From Methanobacteriota archaeon (lineage in GTDB: Archaea > Thermoplasmatota > Poseidoniia > Poseidoniales > Thalassarchaeaceae): DNA of 64,000 bases. Shown piece by piece: positions 62,480-64,000 of the stretch. The position numbers and the translations under genes are program-made. A model generated the notes under the pieces. That model did no database searches. It saw nothing but the letters and a program-made list of their open reading frames with translations, and was not told the origin of the DNA. Each line of letters begins with the position of its first letter. Positions within the stretch are counted from its first letter, which is position 1. The DNA lies in assembly GCA_016845365.1 (NCBI GenBank), contig JAERST010000005.1, forward strand, positions 200,846 through 264,845, given 5' to 3'.

Positions 62480-62770
62480 ATGACTGACCCGTACAGTATC
62501 ATACAGATGCCTTGGATCACTGAGAAGACTCTCGAGGCTCGCCGAATCGCCGACGAAGATGGCGGATACCGCGAGAACAACAACCGAATCGAGTTCATCG
62601 TCCGCCGAGAGGCGACAAAGGCTCAGATCAAGGCGGCCGTCGAGGAGCTCCTCGACGTTCAAGTCGCTAAGGTCAACACGAAGATTACAATCACTGGCAA
62701 GCACGCATCCGTGCGCCTTGCCGATGGCTACGATGCGGAGGATGCAGCGCTCAAGCTCGGAGCGTTCTGA
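62480..62770 (+). CDS. rpl23: Ribosomal protein uL23
   Basis: A 96-residue uL23 from the ATG at 62480, preceded by GGAGTGA; a GTG at 62471 would add three residues. PWITEKTLEARR, NNRIEFIVRREATKAQIKAAVEELLDVQVAKVNT are the conserved anchor and binding-site regions near the tunnel exit. It is followed after twelve bases by rpl2. Confidence 0.96.
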   Translation: MTDPYSIIQMPWITEKTLEARRIADEDGGYRENNNRIEFIVRREATKAQIKAAVEELLDVQVAKVNTKITITGKHASVRLADGYDAEDAALKLGAF

Positions 62771-62782
62771 TGAGGTGATATC

Positions 62783-63499
62783 ATGGGTAAGCGCACACGT
62801 TCACAACGCCGCGGTTCGAGTCCAAAGAACCGTGTCTCAAGCCACCGATTCCCAGCCGCGAACCGCATTCCGCGCGTTAACGACAAGATGGGCGAGGTCA
62901 CCGACCTCGTTCACAGCGCGGCTCACACCGCGCCTCTCGCGCGCGTAAAGTTCGATGACGGCACAACAGCCCACATCGCAGCGCCAGAAGGCGTCTCCGT
63001 CGGCCAAGAATTGGCCTTCGGCGACAACGTCAGCCTACGACCTGGTAACGTTACCAAGCTCTCGGAGATTCCTGAGGGAACTCCGATCTGCAATGTCGAG
63101 TCCCGACCTGGCGACGGCGGTAAGTTCGCCCGCTCAGGCGGCAACTCCGCCGTCCTCGAGACTCGCATGGGTGACAAGGTCCGCGTCCGCCTTCCAAGCG
63201 GCTCGCTCAAGGACCTACCAGCAACTTGCCGAGCCACCATCGGTGTGCTCGGCGGACACGGCCGCACCGAGAAGCCTCTGATGAAGGCCGGTGCAGCACA
63301 CTACCGCGCCAAGGCGCGAGGAAAACTCTACCCAACCGTCAGCGGTGTGGCGATGAACCCTGTCGACCACCCTCACGGTGGAGGAAATCACCAGGCGGTC
63401 CACGGACCGAACTCGGTGAGCCGCCACTCGCCTCCGGGCCAGAAGGTTGGACACATCGCTCCGCGCCGAACCGGGCGCGGAAGGACGAGGGAGCAGTGA
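62783..63499 (+). CDS. rpl2: Ribosomal protein uL2
   Basis: A 238-residue uL2, a core 23S rRNA-binding protein needed for subunit joining. It starts MGKRTRSQRRGSSP and ends with the universally conserved GVAMNPVDHPHGGGNHQAV, containing the functionally important His, then APRRTGRGR. Preceded by TGAGGTGATATC. Confidence 0.98.
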   Translation: MGKRTRSQRRGSSPKNRVSSHRFPAANRIPRVNDKMGEVTDLVHSAAHTAPLARVKFDDGTTAHIAAPEGVSVGQELAFGDNVSLRPGNVTKLSEIPEGTPICNVESRPGDGGKFARSGGNSAVLETRMGDKVRVRLPSGSLKDLPATCRATIGVLGGHGRTEKPLMKAGAAHYRAKARGKLYPTVSGVAMNPVDHPHGGGNHQAVHGPNSVSRHSPPGQKVGHIAPRRTGRGRTREQ

Positions 63500-63509
63500 G
63501 GTGTGAGAA

Positions 63510-64000
63510 ATGGCACGTAAGTCGAAGAAGATGTTCCGCTCGCCGAAGACAGCTCGCCGCCAGGCTCGCAAGCGCCGCTCGACTATTGCCGAGCGCCGCA
63601 AGAAGGAGTTCCTTTGGCGCGGGATGACAATGGATGAGCTCAGCGCTCTACCACTCTACCCGCCCGAAGACCAACCCGATGCTCCTTGCATCGCTACTCT
63701 CATGCCTTCGCGCGCGAAGAGGTCCCTTTCTCGTGGCCTTTCAGAGGAAGCCGAGAAGTTCCTCGAGAAGGTTCGCTCGAACGGTGGCAAGAAGATGGTC
63801 AAGACGCACTGCCGCAGCATGTACATCCTACCAGAAATGGTCGGTACTACAGTCGGAGTGCACAACGGACGCGATTTCGTCAGGGTCGAGGTCATCCCAG
63901 AGATGATCGGACACGCCCTCGGAGAATTCGCCCCTACCCGCCGCTCAGTAACGCACACCGGACCTGGTGTGGGAGCTACTCGGTCGAGTAAGCACGTGGC
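63510..64000 (+). CDS. rps19: Ribosomal protein uS19, cut by the window end
   Basis: The frame opens at the ATG at 63510 after GTGAGGTGTGAGA and stays open to the last base. It starts MARKSKKMFRSPKTARRQ, continues with EFLWRGMTMDELSALPLYP, KKMVKTHCRSMYILPEMVG, VHNGRDFVRVEVIPEMIGHALGEF and ends GVGATRSSKHV, so only the last few codons are outside. This is archaeal-type uS19, in its normal position after rpl2. Confidence 0.96.
   Translation, partial: MARKSKKMFRSPKTARRQARKRRSTIAERRKKEFLWRGMTMDELSALPLYPPEDQPDAPCIATLMPSRAKRSLSRGLSEEAEKFLEKVRSNGGKKMVKTHCRSMYILPEMVGTTVGVHNGRDFVRVEVIPEMIGHALGEFAPTRRSVTHTGPGVGATRSSKHV

Overview
The window looks like a chromosome segment of a marine planktonic euryarchaeon, most plausibly a Poseidoniales (Marine Group II) type member of the Thermoplasmatota. 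The archaeal assignment rests on what is seen: the S10-type ribosomal operon with archaeal-type proteins (uL3-uL4-uL23-uL2-uS19), a group II chaperonin (thermosome), the ribosome-recycling ATPase ABCE1, the Hef helicase-nuclease, a short archaeal-type triosephosphate isomerase, an archaeal NadM-type NMN adenylyltransferase, a very short eL41-like ribosomal protein gene, and an intron-containing tRNA-Trp whose intron carries a box C/D methylation guide. The marine and order-level assignment is inference, drawn from lipoproteins with 'GCTD...DDGSC' repeats, large signal-peptide surface proteins with acidic tails, peptide-scavenging transport and many four-base stop/start overlaps.

Layout. 0-9.9 kb: an Atg22/UMF1-type transporter, TatC, a DRG-family GTPase, a small cluster around NadM flanked by two DUF1801-like proteins, a pectin-acetylesterase-like lipoprotein, then GrpE coupled to ABCE1. 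9.9-16.1 kb (minus strand): two squalene/phytoene-synthase-fold proteins and an HpnE-like flavoprotein, apparently an isoprenoid C30/C40 module, then succinyl-CoA ligase (sucCD). 16.3-21.2 kb: sugar nucleotidyltransferase, TpiA, a PD-(D/E)XK/Fe-S protein, an unannotated eL41-like gene, tRNA-Arg(TCT) and tRNA-Ala(GGC), each with a displaced copy of its 3' end, and a SprT-like protease.

21.4-29.9 kb: a complete dipeptide/oligopeptide ABC transporter (A-B-C-D-F) in which permease C and, remarkably, ATPase D carry hydrophobic membrane-spanning insertions. 31.4-36.9 kb: a split, probably ferredoxin-dependent glutamate synthase of three genes with a duplicated start region between the first two. 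36.9-49 kb: D-amino-acid-oxidase-like enzyme, zinc ribbon, PrsW-like protease, DUF92 protein, exported proteins, intron-containing tRNA-Trp, subtilisin-like protease, aminotransferase and a thioredoxin-like lipoprotein. Peptide import, extracellular proteolysis, D-amino acid oxidation, transamination and glutamate synthesis fit a proteinaceous-matter-scavenging heterotroph.

49-64 kb: a 1199-residue surface protein, the thermosome, a two-gene redox module (ferredoxin + flavodoxin + a SdhB fold without its Fe-S cysteines, followed by an HdrB/SdhE-like protein that has lost most CCG cysteines), Hef, and the start of the ribosomal operon, with uS19 cut by the window edge. The strongest candidates for undescribed biology are the membrane-embedded DppD ATPase and the cluster-less SdhB/HdrB module. 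All family assignments come from reading motifs; no database search was run.
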